Source of the DNA: Alkalicoccus luteus
Lineage (GTDB): Bacteria; Bacillota; Bacilli; Bacillales; Salisediminibacteriaceae
Assembly: GCF_012034335.1 (NCBI RefSeq)
Contig: NZ_JAATHJ010000016.1
Span: 1 to 64,000 of the forward strand
Length of the DNA: 64,000 nucleotides
Reading direction: 5' to 3'
Shown here: positions 52,377-61,339 of the stretch, piece after piece
How the letters are laid out: each line of letters starts with the position of its first letter
Position numbering within the stretch: the stretch's first letter is position 1
Made by a program: the position numbers and the translations under genes
Notes under the pieces: model-generated
The model's database searches: none
The model's input: only the letters and a program-made list of their open reading frames with translations
What the model was told of the DNA's origin: nothing

Positions 52377-53624
52377 TCAGCTGAAATCTATCCAAATTGC
52401 ACTGACAACAATCATCGTGACAATAAAATAAAGCAAATTAAGCGGCATCCCCACGCGGACAAAATCCATAAACCGATAGCCTCCTGGCCGGAACACGATC
52501 AGATTGGTCTGATACCCGACCGGTGTCGCAAAGCTTGCTGAAGCAGCGATGGCCACTGCAGTGAGAAATCCTGCCGGATCCTGTCCGGACTGAAGCGCTG
52601 CCGCCACTGCAATCGGAAACATGACGACAGCAGCCGCATTGTTCGTAATAAATTCGGTGAAAATGGAAGTCATCAGGTAAACGGCAGCAAGCACCCCCAT
52701 CACACCAAGCCCTGCTGATACAGCGACCAGATGCTCAGCAAGCCAGACCGCCGTGCCTGATTGTTCAACTGCTGTGCCAATACCGATCGCATAAATAATG
52801 ACGAGCAGCACATCCACCCGGATGAACCGGTGCAAGCCTTTTAATGGAAGAATTCGACCAGCAAGCAGCACAATGACAGCACCGAACGCCGCTTCAAACA
52901 TCGAGAGAAGTTCAAGAGCAGCCGCTCCTACCATCACCGCGAGGACAATAAGCGGCAGTATACCGCCCTTTCCTTCAATCACTGGAGGCGGCTTAGGGTC
53001 CGGCTGCTGCGGCTCGTGATTCGGCATGATCCGATAACCGATGGTCACCATGTAAAGAATGCCAAACACGGCTGCGGGAACACCGACTGCTGCCAATTGG
53101 AACATGGAAAATCCACTCATCCCCCGATCCAGCATCAAGCCGTGTATCAGCAGATTGGTGGAGGTTCCAATAAGGGTGATCGTTCCTCCGAAAATCGCAG
53201 CGAACGAGAGAGGCATCAGAAATTTAGATGGGGAAATCTGCCGCTGCTCGCACCAGCGCTGAATCATTGGAGAAAAAATAGCGACAATTGGTGTATTGTT
53301 CAAAAATGCCGACATTCCCGCAATTGGAAACATCATCGACAAAAGCGATCGCCTTTTTCGTTTACCGTTCCCCAGGCCTGAAAAGATAAGTCGCTTTAAG
53401 GAAGGATGACTCTGAACAGCTCCGGCTACTAAAAACAACAGCGCCACCGTCCACATCCCTTCGTTCGTTAATCCGCTTACCGCCTGCGATGTATCAATCG
53501 CGCCGCCGATCCACAGCACGAGCAACGCAGCAAGCAGGATCATATCAGCACGCAGCCACTCTGTGATGAGCAGGGCGACCATGACCGAAATCACGATCAG
53601 GACAAACCCGATTTCAACCGTCAT
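52377..53624 (-). CDS. SLC13/DASS-family permease, probable sulfate transporter
   Basis: The 415-aa membrane protein has about 11 hydrophobic segments and the paired SLC13 hallmark loops [16 protein letters not shown] with [11 protein letters not shown], and [17 protein letters not shown] with [12 protein letters not shown]. Sulfate-associated relatives usually carry TrkA-C domains in the central loop; here that loop is short and proline-rich ([20 protein letters not shown]), so those domains are absent. Its place between sat and cysC supports sulfate as substrate. Confidence 0.87.
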   Translation of the reverse strand: MTVEIGFVLIVISVMVALLITEWLRADMILLAALLVLWIGGAIDTSQAVSGLTNEGMWTVALLFLVAGAVQSHPSLKRLIFSGLGNGKRKRRSLLSMMFPIAGMSAFLNNTPIVAIFSPMIQRWCEQRQISPSKFLMPLSFAAIFGGTITLIGTSTNLLIHGLMLDRGMSGFSMFQLAAVGVPAAVFGILYMVTIGYRIMPNHEPQQPDPKPPPVIEGKGGILPLIVLAVMVGAAALELLSMFEAAFGAVIVLLAGRILPLKGLHRFIRVDVLLVIIYAIGIGTAVEQSGTAVWLAEHLVAVSAGLGVMGVLAAVYLMTSIFTEFITNNAAAVVMFPIAVAAALQSGQDPAGFLTAVAIAASASFATPVGYQTNLIVFRPGGYRFMDFVRVGMPLNLLYFIVTMIVVSAIWIDFS

Positions 53625-53645
53625 GACGGACCCCCCTCCTCGCTT

Positions 53646-54794
53646 TTACTGCACCGCTGCTTTTTGCAATCCGTTTATCAGCACTTCCGCAACTTCTTTT
53701 CTGGAGAACTCTTCCGGCAGGGATTCGCCGTTTCGCAGACGCTCTCTTACTTTCGTTCCGCTCAGATGAACATGGTGGTCGCCGTCATGCGGGCACGTTT
53801 TTGCTGTCCCCATGTTTTTGCACGTTTTGCAGTAAAAGGCGTGTTCAAAACGCATCAAGGTGACCCCAAGCTCTTGTTCAAACGGCGCCGTGTATTCCTG
53901 TGCTTCATACGTACCGTAATAGTCACCGACTCCGGCATGATCCCTTCCGATGATGAAATGGGTGCAGCCGTAGTTTTTGCGGACGATGGCGTGCAGCAGT
54001 GCTTCTTTAGGTCCTGCGTATCGCATCGCTGCTGGATATACGACAAGCGCTGTCCGCTCTTTTGGATAATAATGATCGAGCAGCACCTGGTAGCTTTTCA
54101 TGCGGACGTCAGCCGGTATGTCATCAGATTTCGTATCGCCTACGAGCGGATTCAGCAGCAGGCCGTCCACGGTTTCCAGAGCACTCTTTTGTATGTACTC
54201 ATGGGCACGGTGAACCGGGTTTCGCGTCTGAAAGCCGACCACCGTTTTCCAGCCCTTCGCTTCAAAAAGCTGGCGGGTTTCCGCAGGAGTAAGGTGGTAG
54301 TCACCAAATGCATGCGGAAGACGTTTTAACAGTGTAATCTCCCCTCCAACAAGCAGGCTTCCTCTGCTGAATAACGCAGCTACCCCGGGATGTGCAGGGT
54401 CCGCCGTACCATAAACAATTTCAGCCTCCCGCTTCAAATCAGCCCGGAACGTTCCCCGGCTTTTAATAATGCCGTATATCGACCCTTTTTCATCAGCTAA
54501 GGCCGCTTCCTGTCCAGCGGATAAGGAAGCCGCCTCTTTTTCCGTGACGGGCAGCGTGACAGGCACCGGCCATAAGCTTCCGTCCGTCAGTCTCGTATGG
54601 GTCAGCACACTCTCATAGTCATCCTGATCCATAAAGCCTGTTAATGGACTGAAACCGCCTAGACCGATTAACTCCAGATCTGATAAATTCCACGAACGAA
54701 GTTTCACGACCGGCAGTGAAGCAGCACGCTCCCTGTCAGCCTGATCTTCGGACAGTCGATTGATTAAGGTACTTCCGTGCGCCTGATTTACCAT
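53646..54794 (-). CDS. sat: Sulfate adenylyltransferase
   Basis: The 382-aa enzyme forms APS from ATP and sulfate. Motifs: [15 protein letters not shown] (HxxH-type nucleotide site near residue 196), [17 protein letters not shown], a zinc-type [13 protein letters not shown], and [13 protein letters not shown]. It is the first gene of the sulfate operon, ATG 54792-54794 after AGAGGGGA. Confidence 0.96.
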   Translation of the reverse strand: MVNQAHGSTLINRLSEDQADRERAASLPVVKLRSWNLSDLELIGLGGFSPLTGFMDQDDYESVLTHTRLTDGSLWPVPVTLPVTEKEAASLSAGQEAALADEKGSIYGIIKSRGTFRADLKREAEIVYGTADPAHPGVAALFSRGSLLVGGEITLLKRLPHAFGDYHLTPAETRQLFEAKGWKTVVGFQTRNPVHRAHEYIQKSALETVDGLLLNPLVGDTKSDDIPADVRMKSYQVLLDHYYPKERTALVVYPAAMRYAGPKEALLHAIVRKNYGCTHFIIGRDHAGVGDYYGTYEAQEYTAPFEQELGVTLMRFEHAFYCKTCKNMGTAKTCPHDGDHHVHLSGTKVRERLRNGESLPEEFSRKEVAEVLINGLQKAAVQ

Positions 54795-55351
54795 CGTAAC
54801 GTCCCCTCTCTTAACACATTATTCTTACCAATTTACTCAACTTTAAAGCGAAAAAATGTCAGTTGGTTTTAAGTGATGTATTGAAGATTAATAGATTAAA
54901 CAAGAAAAATCAATACTAAATCTGCCAAAAAACATATTTTACATATTATTCGCATTAAAATAGTCGGTTATAAAAATGAAGCACGTTATTTTTTCTAATC
55001 TACCTTTAGCCTGTATGAACGTCTGCCTTCATCTGAAAAGTGTTCGGACGTCAGAAGAGCGTTAGCTTCAATCGCTGTATCACCTGCTTTTTTCGCTCCA
55101 GGGACTCCCCTGCTTTCTTCACGGCACTAAACAAATCGTTGTACCTATGATCATTTTTTGTCACAGTATAAAAGTCTTAATATAAAGAAAATTCGTTTAG
55201 TTAAACTAACAACGGGTACAGATTCGACAGGTGAAAACAGCATTTATTTGGTAATTCATCATACTTAGGTATTTTAATTACACTCTCTATTCGTAGTTCA
55301 TAAGATGATAACTGCGCTGTTTTCCCAACACTTTTTTAGGAGGAATTTAGA
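54795..55351. other. 557-bp AT-rich divergent intergenic region
   Basis: This region separates sat (minus) and ectD (plus) and must contain both promoters. It is clearly richer in A+T than its surroundings. No S-box, T-box or other leader RNA is recognisable before sat. A short minus-strand frame (55051-55164, 37 codons from a GTG) lacks a ribosome binding site. AGGAGG at 55340-55345 belongs to ectD. Confidence 0.55.
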
Positions 55352-56278
55352 ATGGTAAAAGATCTTTATCCGTCCCGAGTCAATGAAACTTCACAGATCG
55401 TCAGACGTCAGGATCCCGTTATTCACAACGAGAACGCCCGAACGGAAGGGCCGCTTTCTGCAGAAGAGATCGACTTCTACGAGGAGAACGGCTACATTTT
55501 ACTGAAATCTTTCTTCCAGGGAGAAGAGCTGCAAAAACTAAAGCAGGAGCTTGACAGCACGATGGAGGACCACCAGCATAAAGAAGGTCCGGATATTATC
55601 AAAGAACCGAGCAGCAACGAAATTCGTTCCATCTTTGAGGTTCATAAAGATAAAAGCTACTTTGAAAACCTGTCAAAAGATGAACGGCTCGTCTCTATTA
55701 TGGAGCAAATTTTAGGCAGCCAGGTTTATATCAATCAGTCCCGCATTAATTTCAAGCCGGGATTTAAAGGAAAAGAGTTCTACTGGCACTCTGATTTTGA
55801 GACTTGGCACGTTGAGGACGGCATGCCGAGAATGCGTGCACTCAGCTGCTCGATTGTCCTGACAGATAATTACGAGTACAATGGACCGCTCATGCTCGTA
55901 CCGGGTTCTCATAAATGGTATGTACAGACTGCAGGCGAAACGCCGGATAATAATTTCGAATCGTCGCTGCAGAAGCAGGAGGTCGGAGTCCCGGATGAAG
56001 ACAGCATGCGCTGGCTCGTTGATCAGGCTGGCGGACGAATTGATCGCGCCACTGGTCCAGCTGGTTCCGTACTGCTGTTTGAAAGCAATACGATGCACGG
56101 TTCCGCGGGCAACATTTCCCCATACCCGCGCAGCAACGTATTTTTTGTTTACAATTCGATTGAAAATAAACTGGAACAGCCGTTCAGCGGCAAAGAACCG
56201 CGCCCGGAATTCCTCGCTAACCGCGAGAACATTCAGCCGATCCAGCCAGTGTCGAATAAATCCACAGCAAGATCGTAA
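55352..56278 (+). CDS. ectD: Ectoine hydroxylase
   Basis: The 308-aa iron(II)/2-oxoglutarate dioxygenase converts ectoine to 5-hydroxyectoine, a compatible solute. The iron triad is visible as His146 and Asp148 (YWHSDFETWHVEDG) and His249 (NTMHGSAGN), and FKPGFKGKEFYWHSDFE is the EctD signature. Start ATG follows TTAGGAGGA. ectABC is not adjacent, so ectoine must be made elsewhere or imported. Osmotic induction is usual for the family; I see no marked promoter. Confidence 0.95.
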   Translation: MVKDLYPSRVNETSQIVRRQDPVIHNENARTEGPLSAEEIDFYEENGYILLKSFFQGEELQKLKQELDSTMEDHQHKEGPDIIKEPSSNEIRSIFEVHKDKSYFENLSKDERLVSIMEQILGSQVYINQSRINFKPGFKGKEFYWHSDFETWHVEDGMPRMRALSCSIVLTDNYEYNGPLMLVPGSHKWYVQTAGETPDNNFESSLQKQEVGVPDEDSMRWLVDQAGGRIDRATGPAGSVLLFESNTMHGSAGNISPYPRSNVFFVYNSIENKLEQPFSGKEPRPEFLANRENIQPIQPVSNKSTARS

Positions 56279-56315
56279 CCTGCGGCTATACCTTCAGCAA
56301 TCCCAGGCATATAAC

Positions 56316-56344
56316 AAGAGCAGCCCTGTTTTAGGGCTGCTCTT
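56316..56344 (+). terminator. Terminator of ectD
   Basis: AAGAGCAGCCCT / AGGGCTGCTCTT with a GTTTT loop, followed by TGTGTT, 40 bp after the ectD stop. Confidence 0.85.
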
Positions 56345-56507
56345 TGTGTTCATATGAGACGGAATGTTTTCGGATTACAGACAGATAAGGGTTTTCCCGT
56401 TCTATATAAGAAGAGTTTGTTTGTTCTTCGCTTTTTGTGAGTTACAGGAAAAATGTCGATTTATTCCGGCTTCTCCCCGCCACTTCAGAACGGGTGTTTA
56501 TACGTTA

Positions 56508-56545
56508 AACAAGGCGGCAATCGCGCTCACGATTGCCGCCTTGTT
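56508..56545 (-). terminator. Terminator of the downstream SDR gene
   Basis: AACAAGGCGGCAATCG / CGATTGCCGCCTTGTT is a perfect 16-bp stem 20 bp past the end of the minus-strand SDR gene. It may also back up the ectD terminator. Confidence 0.8.
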
Positions 56546-56565
56546 ATAAAAATCTCCTTTACTTG

Positions 56566-57345
56566 TTACAGCAGGGAGGATCCTCCATCGATAAACAGTT
56601 CCGTGCCAGTAATATGACGGGATGCGTCTGACGCGAGAAAGGATACGAGATCGGCTACCTGCTCCGGATCGCCCGGTCCTTCCAGAGGCTGGTCTCCTTC
56701 CGGATATTCGACCGGAATTTCGACTTTTTCCAGCTCTTTTTCCTTAGGATATGTTTTGCTGCCGATGTCCGTTTCAATAAATCCCGGACAGATGACGTTG
56801 ACCCGGATATCGTAATTGGACAGTTCAAGCGCCGCCATCTTGCCGAAAGCGAGTTGTCCGGCTTTTGTGCTGCTGTAGGCAGACATCCCAAAGTTTGAAA
56901 ACACACGCGTACCGTTAACTGAGCTCGTTAAAATAATGCTCCCGCCGTTTTCTTTCATATGAGGGATGGCTGCTTTTACCGTATGAAATGTTCCGTTCAA
57001 ATTAATTTCAATCGTTTTATTCCACTCGGATGATTCGAGGTCCTCGATGGGGGCAACCGTTCCGTTCACGCCAGCGTTTGCAAAAACGATATCCACGGAG
57101 CCAAATGTATCCGCTGCGCGCTGAAACGCATCCTTTACCTGCTGCTCGTCTGTTGTATCAACTTCTGCTGAAATGACATCTCCGTCAAATTCCTTTTCGG
57201 CTTCGCGAAGGGCTTCTCCATCTACATCTACGAGGCAAATCCGGACACCCTGCTTTGCAAGCTGGAGCGCTGCCGCTTTCCCCATTCCGGATCCTCCGCC
57301 CGTTACAACAGCTGTTTTCCCTTTTAACGATGTATATGTATCCAT
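56566..57345 (-). CDS. Short-chain dehydrogenase/reductase
   Basis: The 259-aa oxidoreductase has TGGGSGMGKA (cofactor loop, about 13-22), DVD at the end of the second strand suggesting NAD, NAGVNG, and Ser-Tyr-Lys in SSVNGTR and YSSTKAG. It ends TGTELFIDGGSSLL. ATG 57343-57345 follows AAAGGAG; a GTG three codons earlier overlaps the site. Substrate unknown. It is divergent from the padR gene, so it may be a PadR target. Confidence 0.88.
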   Translation of the reverse strand: MDTYTSLKGKTAVVTGGGSGMGKAAALQLAKQGVRICLVDVDGEALREAEKEFDGDVISAEVDTTDEQQVKDAFQRAADTFGSVDIVFANAGVNGTVAPIEDLESSEWNKTIEINLNGTFHTVKAAIPHMKENGGSIILTSSVNGTRVFSNFGMSAYSSTKAGQLAFGKMAALELSNYDIRVNVICPGFIETDIGSKTYPKEKELEKVEIPVEYPEGDQPLEGPGDPEQVADLVSFLASDASRHITGTELFIDGGSSLL

Positions 57346-57490
57346 GTGACCCACTCCTTTTTCCTTATCTTGGGTCTTTTTTTCCCTATTAGCGTGAAAT
57401 CAAACCTCTCTCCTTTCCTATAGACAAACGATAAACATGCGTTTATTATATCAATTAGATACTATCAATTTGATATAAAGGAAGTGACGT

Positions 57491-58030
57491 ATGGCTAAAC
57501 AAAACCGGACCCGCTTTGCGCTGCTTGGCCTTCTTGCTTCTGAAAGTCTGACTGGCTATGAAATGAAAAAAAAGATCGACGGGAGTCTGAACCACTTTTG
57601 GAAGATCAGCTTCGGCCAAATTTATCCGACGCTGAACGTTCTAGTGGAGGCAGGTGAAGTCGAAGGAGAAGAAGAGAATGGCAGCACCCGCTACAAGTTG
57701 ACCGAAGCCGGCAGGATGGCATTGACAGACTGGCTGAGGCAAGTACCGGAGGAACTGCCGGTGCAAAAAAACGAGCTGCTCCTGAAGCTTTTTTTTAGCC
57801 GGCATGAAGATCACCGTGAAACGATTAAGAAGCTGGAAAAGCATGAACAGCTTCTGACCGCAAGATTGAAAGTCTATCAGCAGATTGAATCGTCTCTTAT
57901 GGAAAGCTGCGGTTCGTCACCGGACTTGACTTACTGGCTGCTTACTGTTCGTCATGGCATCGCCGTTACAAAAGCCGGACTCGATTGGTGCCGGCAGTCG
58001 ATCACATTCATGAAGGAGTGGAAACGATGA
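57491..58030 (+). CDS. PadR-family transcriptional regulator
   Basis: The 179-aa regulator has the PadR winged helix in residues 8-75 (ALLGLLASESLTGYEMKKKI, FGQIYPTLNVLVEAGEVEGE, and RYKLTEAG) and a helical C-terminal dimerisation part. PadR proteins usually repress nearby genes in response to small molecules. It overlaps the DUF4188 gene (ATGA) and faces away from the SDR gene, so both may be targets. Confidence 0.92.
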   Translation: MAKQNRTRFALLGLLASESLTGYEMKKKIDGSLNHFWKISFGQIYPTLNVLVEAGEVEGEEENGSTRYKLTEAGRMALTDWLRQVPEELPVQKNELLLKLFFSRHEDHRETIKKLEKHEQLLTARLKVYQQIESSLMESCGSSPDLTYWLLTVRHGIAVTKAGLDWCRQSITFMKEWKR

Positions 58031-58509
58031 AGCAGATTTATGCGCCTCCTCACACTGTCCTGCCGGATAAGCCGCTGACCGTATTTATTATTGACATGCG
58101 CGTCAATAAGCCGCTATCAGTTAAAAACTGGTTCCCTGTCTTTAAAGCAATGGGTCCGATGATTAAAGAGCTTTACGAAAATAAAGACAGCGGATTTTAT
58201 TCGCTGGAAACGATGTTTGGCTGGAAATCCATCCACCTTGTTCAATACTGGGAATCGGAAGAAAAGCTGTTCGCTTACGCACACGAAGATCGGCACCGAA
58301 AAGCCTGGAAAACATTTATGCAGCTGGCAAGGCGCTCTACCGTAGCAGGCATTTACCATGAAACGTATGCAGTAAATTCCTACGAGGCGATTTATGCAAA
58401 CATGCCGAAATTCGGCCTTGCTAAAGCAGCCGGACACGTTCCTGTTACAGCTGACACACGTCAGGCTGCTGCCCGTATGCGCGCCAGCCGGGAACAAAAA
58501 ACGGAGTAA
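58027..58509 (+). CDS. DUF4188 family protein
   Basis: The 160-aa protein has the DUF4188 pattern: VFIIDMRVNKPLSVKNWFPV, GFYSLETMFGWKSIHLVQYWES (aromatic pocket), and HRKAWKTFMQLARRSTVAGIYHETY. This is a dimeric ferredoxin-like alpha-beta barrel as in phenylacetaldoxime dehydratase or monooxygenases, but function is not established. ATG 58027 overlaps the padR stop, so it is coexpressed with its likely regulator. Confidence 0.85.
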   Translation: MKQIYAPPHTVLPDKPLTVFIIDMRVNKPLSVKNWFPVFKAMGPMIKELYENKDSGFYSLETMFGWKSIHLVQYWESEEKLFAYAHEDRHRKAWKTFMQLARRSTVAGIYHETYAVNSYEAIYANMPKFGLAKAAGHVPVTADTRQAAARMRASREQKTE

Positions 58510-58529
58510 AAGCCACTGCCATCACTAAA

Positions 58530-58567
58530 AAAGAAGCGCGGATTCAAAAACTGATCCACGCTTCTTT
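58530..58567. terminator. Bidirectional terminator
   Basis: AAAGAAGCGCGGAT / ATCCACGCTTCTTT lie between the DUF4188 gene and the convergent sugar isomerase pseudogene. Confidence 0.85.
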
Positions 58568-58581
58568 CCAGTATGCAGCTT

Positions 58582-59325
58582 CTACAGTACAGATGAAGTA
58601 AGGTGCTCGTCGCTTTGCTTAATACTCTTCATAGCACCGATACGGGACTGATCCTGTTCCACAATAAGCCACTTCACACCGGCTTTTTCGGCTTCCCGCA
58701 CGCAGACTTCTACATTGATCCCGCCTGTGCCAATCTCGGCAAAATCTTCTGTCCCATCTGTCGTCATGTCCTTCAGATGAATCAGTTCTGTCGAGTCCGC
58801 ATACTTTTTAATCCATTCGACAGGGTTTTCCCCGGCTTTCACAAGCCAGTATATATCAATTTCCGCAAGAATAGAGGGTGTGTTCCAAATCTTCTGAAGC
58901 GGTATGACGGTTTCGATTGGCTTTAGCTCAAAGTCATGGTGATGGTAGCTCAAGCTGATGCCCTCGCTGCTGCAGATATCTGCAATACGGCGCAGATCGT
59001 CGATCACTGCTTCATAGGCTGTAATCGAGTCCCTGTCCTCTTCATCCAAATACGGACAGACGAGTCGGGTACAACCGATCGCTTTATGAAAAGCAATTGT
59101 ATCGTCCAGGGTATCACGCAGCTGATTAATCGGCACGTGCGAAGCTGCCGGCTTGAGTCCGGTCTCTTCCAGCAGGTCCTTTACTTCATCAGCATTAAGC
59201 CCTCCAAATCCTGCAAATTCAACTCCTTCGTAGCCAATTTCGGCTACCTCACGGAGGGTCCCTTCAAAATCCTTTTCGGTTTCTTATCTAAGCGTAAAAA
59301 GCTGAACAGCAACTGGCAGTGTCAA
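58582..59325 (-). pseudogene. Sugar phosphate isomerase/epimerase (AP-endonuclease-2 fold) with nonsense codon
   Basis: The full frame starts at TTG 59323-59325 after AAAGGAG and encodes LPVAVQLFTLR, then a TAA at 59284-59286 (codon 14), then ETEKDFEGTLREVAEIGYEG and on to the normal end, about 247 residues. The rest is intact and conserved: SYHHHDFEL, AEIDIYWLVKAGENP, IHLKDM, and LIVEQDQ, the metal-binding positions of the xylose-isomerase-like barrel. A GAA or GAT codon is expected at the stop. A shorter product from an internal start (59136) would lack the first strand, so function is probably lost. Confidence 0.8.
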
Positions 59326-59339
59326 TGCATTCACTCCTT

Positions 59340-59353
59340 TGAAAGCGTTTCTC
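59340..59353 (-). promoter_or_regulatory. Possible CcpA (cre-like) site
   Basis: TGAAAGCGTTTCTC matches most of the cre consensus (TGWAANCGNTNWCA) except the last three bases. It lies just upstream of the ribosome binding site of the sugar isomerase pseudogene, a sensible place for catabolite repression. The match is imperfect. Confidence 0.3.
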
Positions 59354-59490
59354 CTATTGTATCAGAGATCGTTTACTTGCTTTACATAAAGACTGTTTTT
59401 CTGGATTTTTACAAATCATCTGCAGCTTATCATTTACGGATTGAGGTTTCTCTTTCACGCCGGATGGTAATAGAGTGATGAGGTGATAAC

Positions 59491-60369
59491 ATGCCAAAGG
59501 CAGAACTGCTGTATGATGCAAAAGCGCTGCTCGCAGAAGGTCCATTTTGGGACGAAGACAATCAACAGCTTATATGGGTGGATATTGAAGGAAAAAACGT
59601 GCACTTTCTTGATCCATTAGGTGAAAATGAAACCCACTCGTTCGATCAGCGGGTCGGCTGTGCCGTCCGATCCGTCAGCGGGGACATCTATGCCGGTCTT
59701 GATCACGGATTTTACCGGTATGAGCCGGAAACCGGACAGCTTCACAGTATCTATGACCCGGAGGAAGATAAACCAGGGAATCGTTTTAATGATGGGAAAT
59801 GCGATCCTCAAGGACGGTTCTTTGCTGGCACCATGGTGTTGGATGGAGAAGATGGGGACGCTGCTCTTTACTGTCTGAACGGCGGCAGGACAGTCTCCAC
59901 TGTGTTGACCGGTGCAACCGTATCAAATGGAATGGCGTGGGATGAACGCAAAGAAGTATTTTATTATATCGATACGCCGACGCACGAAATCCGCCGCTAT
60001 CCGTACAATTTTGAAGATGGGACGCTCGGGGAGCCGGAAGTGGTGTATACTGCTCCTGACGACGGCGGACACCCCGATGGCATGACAATCGATGAAGAAG
60101 GAAAGCTCTGGGTCGCCTTTTTTGACGGCGGCTGCGTGCGGCGCATCTGTCCGGACGAGCAGAAGGTTCTGGAGACGGTGGAAGTTGCTGCTACGAACGT
60201 TACTTCCTGCTGCTTCGGCGGCAAAAACATGGATGAGCTGTTTATTACGACCGGACGTGAAGGCCGGACAGACGAAGAACTGGAACAGGAGCCTCACGCA
60301 GGCGGGATTTTTAAATACAGCCCCGGTGTGTCCGGGGCTAAATCTTACCGTTACGACGACCAGGCATAA
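59491..60369 (+). CDS. SMP-30/gluconolactonase/LRE family lactonase-like protein
   Basis: The 292-aa beta-propeller protein has the metal ligands of the family: Glu in LLAEGPFWDE (residue 15), Asn in NRFNDGKCDPQGRFFAGTM, and Asp in PDGMTIDEEGKLWVAFFDGG. It probably hydrolyses a sugar lactone in the cytoplasm. It is divergent from the broken sugar isomerase and may have belonged to the same sugar pathway. It starts ATG 59491 after GAGGTG. Confidence 0.9.
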   Translation: MPKAELLYDAKALLAEGPFWDEDNQQLIWVDIEGKNVHFLDPLGENETHSFDQRVGCAVRSVSGDIYAGLDHGFYRYEPETGQLHSIYDPEEDKPGNRFNDGKCDPQGRFFAGTMVLDGEDGDAALYCLNGGRTVSTVLTGATVSNGMAWDERKEVFYYIDTPTHEIRRYPYNFEDGTLGEPEVVYTAPDDGGHPDGMTIDEEGKLWVAFFDGGCVRRICPDEQKVLETVEVAATNVTSCCFGGKNMDELFITTGREGRTDEELEQEPHAGGIFKYSPGVSGAKSYRYDDQA

Positions 60370-61266
60370 TCAGGTGAGCGCAGACTGAAACAACTGTTTG
60401 ATCCAAGCGGTCGATTCTGTATCGAGCGAGCTGATATATTCCTGTCCGCGGGCTGAAGACTGCACGTAGTAATACTCTTCATCCGCTCTCAGCCAGTTTT
60501 CTTCCTTTTGCAAATACGTAGGCCGATAATGTTCGTCATAGAAAAAGGCCGGGAGTTTCCATACTCCCGGTCTGTTTTTATGCAGCGGGGATGAAAGCTG
60601 AAGCTCCGGCTTCAATCTTGGAAAATAGCCGCTCCCCGGGATACCACTCCCAGGAAACAATTCGGAAGCAGCTGCGTAGAGCGTATTATTCTTTTTTCTG
60701 AACGATTCAGCAGGTCCGTGCGGATGACAGCGGCGGACCTCTTCCGGAACTTCATCCGGCACGGTCCATATTTCCCCCACCCGTAGCCAGCCGTATATAA
60801 AATAAACCCCTTCCGACCACCCTGCATCCGGATCAAGCTTATGCAGACGGCCCGGCAGCGGCCGAAAGCGGCTGAAAAAAAGAAACAGGCTTCCTATTCC
60901 CGTGTCATGTCCATGCAGATGACCTGCTGCAGCACCGGACTGACCAAATACTTCGTAATCCGGTCCTGCTTTGAGCCATTCCGGCCTGCCGAGCACGGGA
61001 TCATAGTGAGCTTTTCCTTTAGAAGCTGCTTTGGCACGGCTGCTGTACCGAAGAGCCGGGTGCTGAATCAGCTCATACATTGACGCTGGGTGAATACCAG
61101 GGAGCGCGTCAGGAGCCAGTGTCAAATCACGATAGCGGAATGCTTCCCGTTTTTCTGTTTCCGGTATCGGCAGAACGACATATTTCCCCGTCTCAGGATC
61201 ATACGGAGAATAGCCGCAGCCTGCTGATGAATCAAATCCTTTTCGGCTGAAGATTAGTTTTTCCAT
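60370..61266 (-). CDS. Nmad3-like protein (putative nucleotide-modification-associated domain)
   Basis: The 298-aa protein starts MEKLIFSRKGFDSSAGCGYS and continues with VLPIPETEKREAFRYRDL; these match the N-terminal signature of the Nmad3 domain. Also seen are GQSGAAAGHLHGHDTGIGSLFLFF and a late VWKLPAFF. Nmad3 was proposed from genome context to be linked to modified nucleotides in DNA or RNA; biochemical function is unproved. ATG 61264-61266 follows AAAGGTG. It is convergent with the SMP-30 gene with no gap. No restriction or phage genes are near. Confidence 0.75.
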   Translation of the reverse strand: MEKLIFSRKGFDSSAGCGYSPYDPETGKYVVLPIPETEKREAFRYRDLTLAPDALPGIHPASMYELIQHPALRYSSRAKAASKGKAHYDPVLGRPEWLKAGPDYEVFGQSGAAAGHLHGHDTGIGSLFLFFSRFRPLPGRLHKLDPDAGWSEGVYFIYGWLRVGEIWTVPDEVPEEVRRCHPHGPAESFRKKNNTLYAAASELFPGSGIPGSGYFPRLKPELQLSSPLHKNRPGVWKLPAFFYDEHYRPTYLQKEENWLRADEEYYYVQSSARGQEYISSLDTESTAWIKQLFQSALT

Positions 61267-61339
61267 TCCCTCACACCTTTCTCGTCTCGGTTTCATCGGC
61301 TCCGTTCAGGGAAAAGGAAACCAATGGAGGTGACGCACT

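Noticed and set aside
54795-55140. Possible S-box (SAM), T-box or cysteine leader before the sulfate operon
   Set aside because: I looked for the conserved words of these leaders on the minus strand and found none; only AT-rich DNA and an ordinary start region are present.
55051-55164. 37-codon minus-strand frame (begins with GTG; product rich in Lys, Glu and Leu)
   Set aside because: The peptide looks plausible but no Shine-Dalgarno sequence precedes the GTG and no family is recognised; it is too short to support alone.
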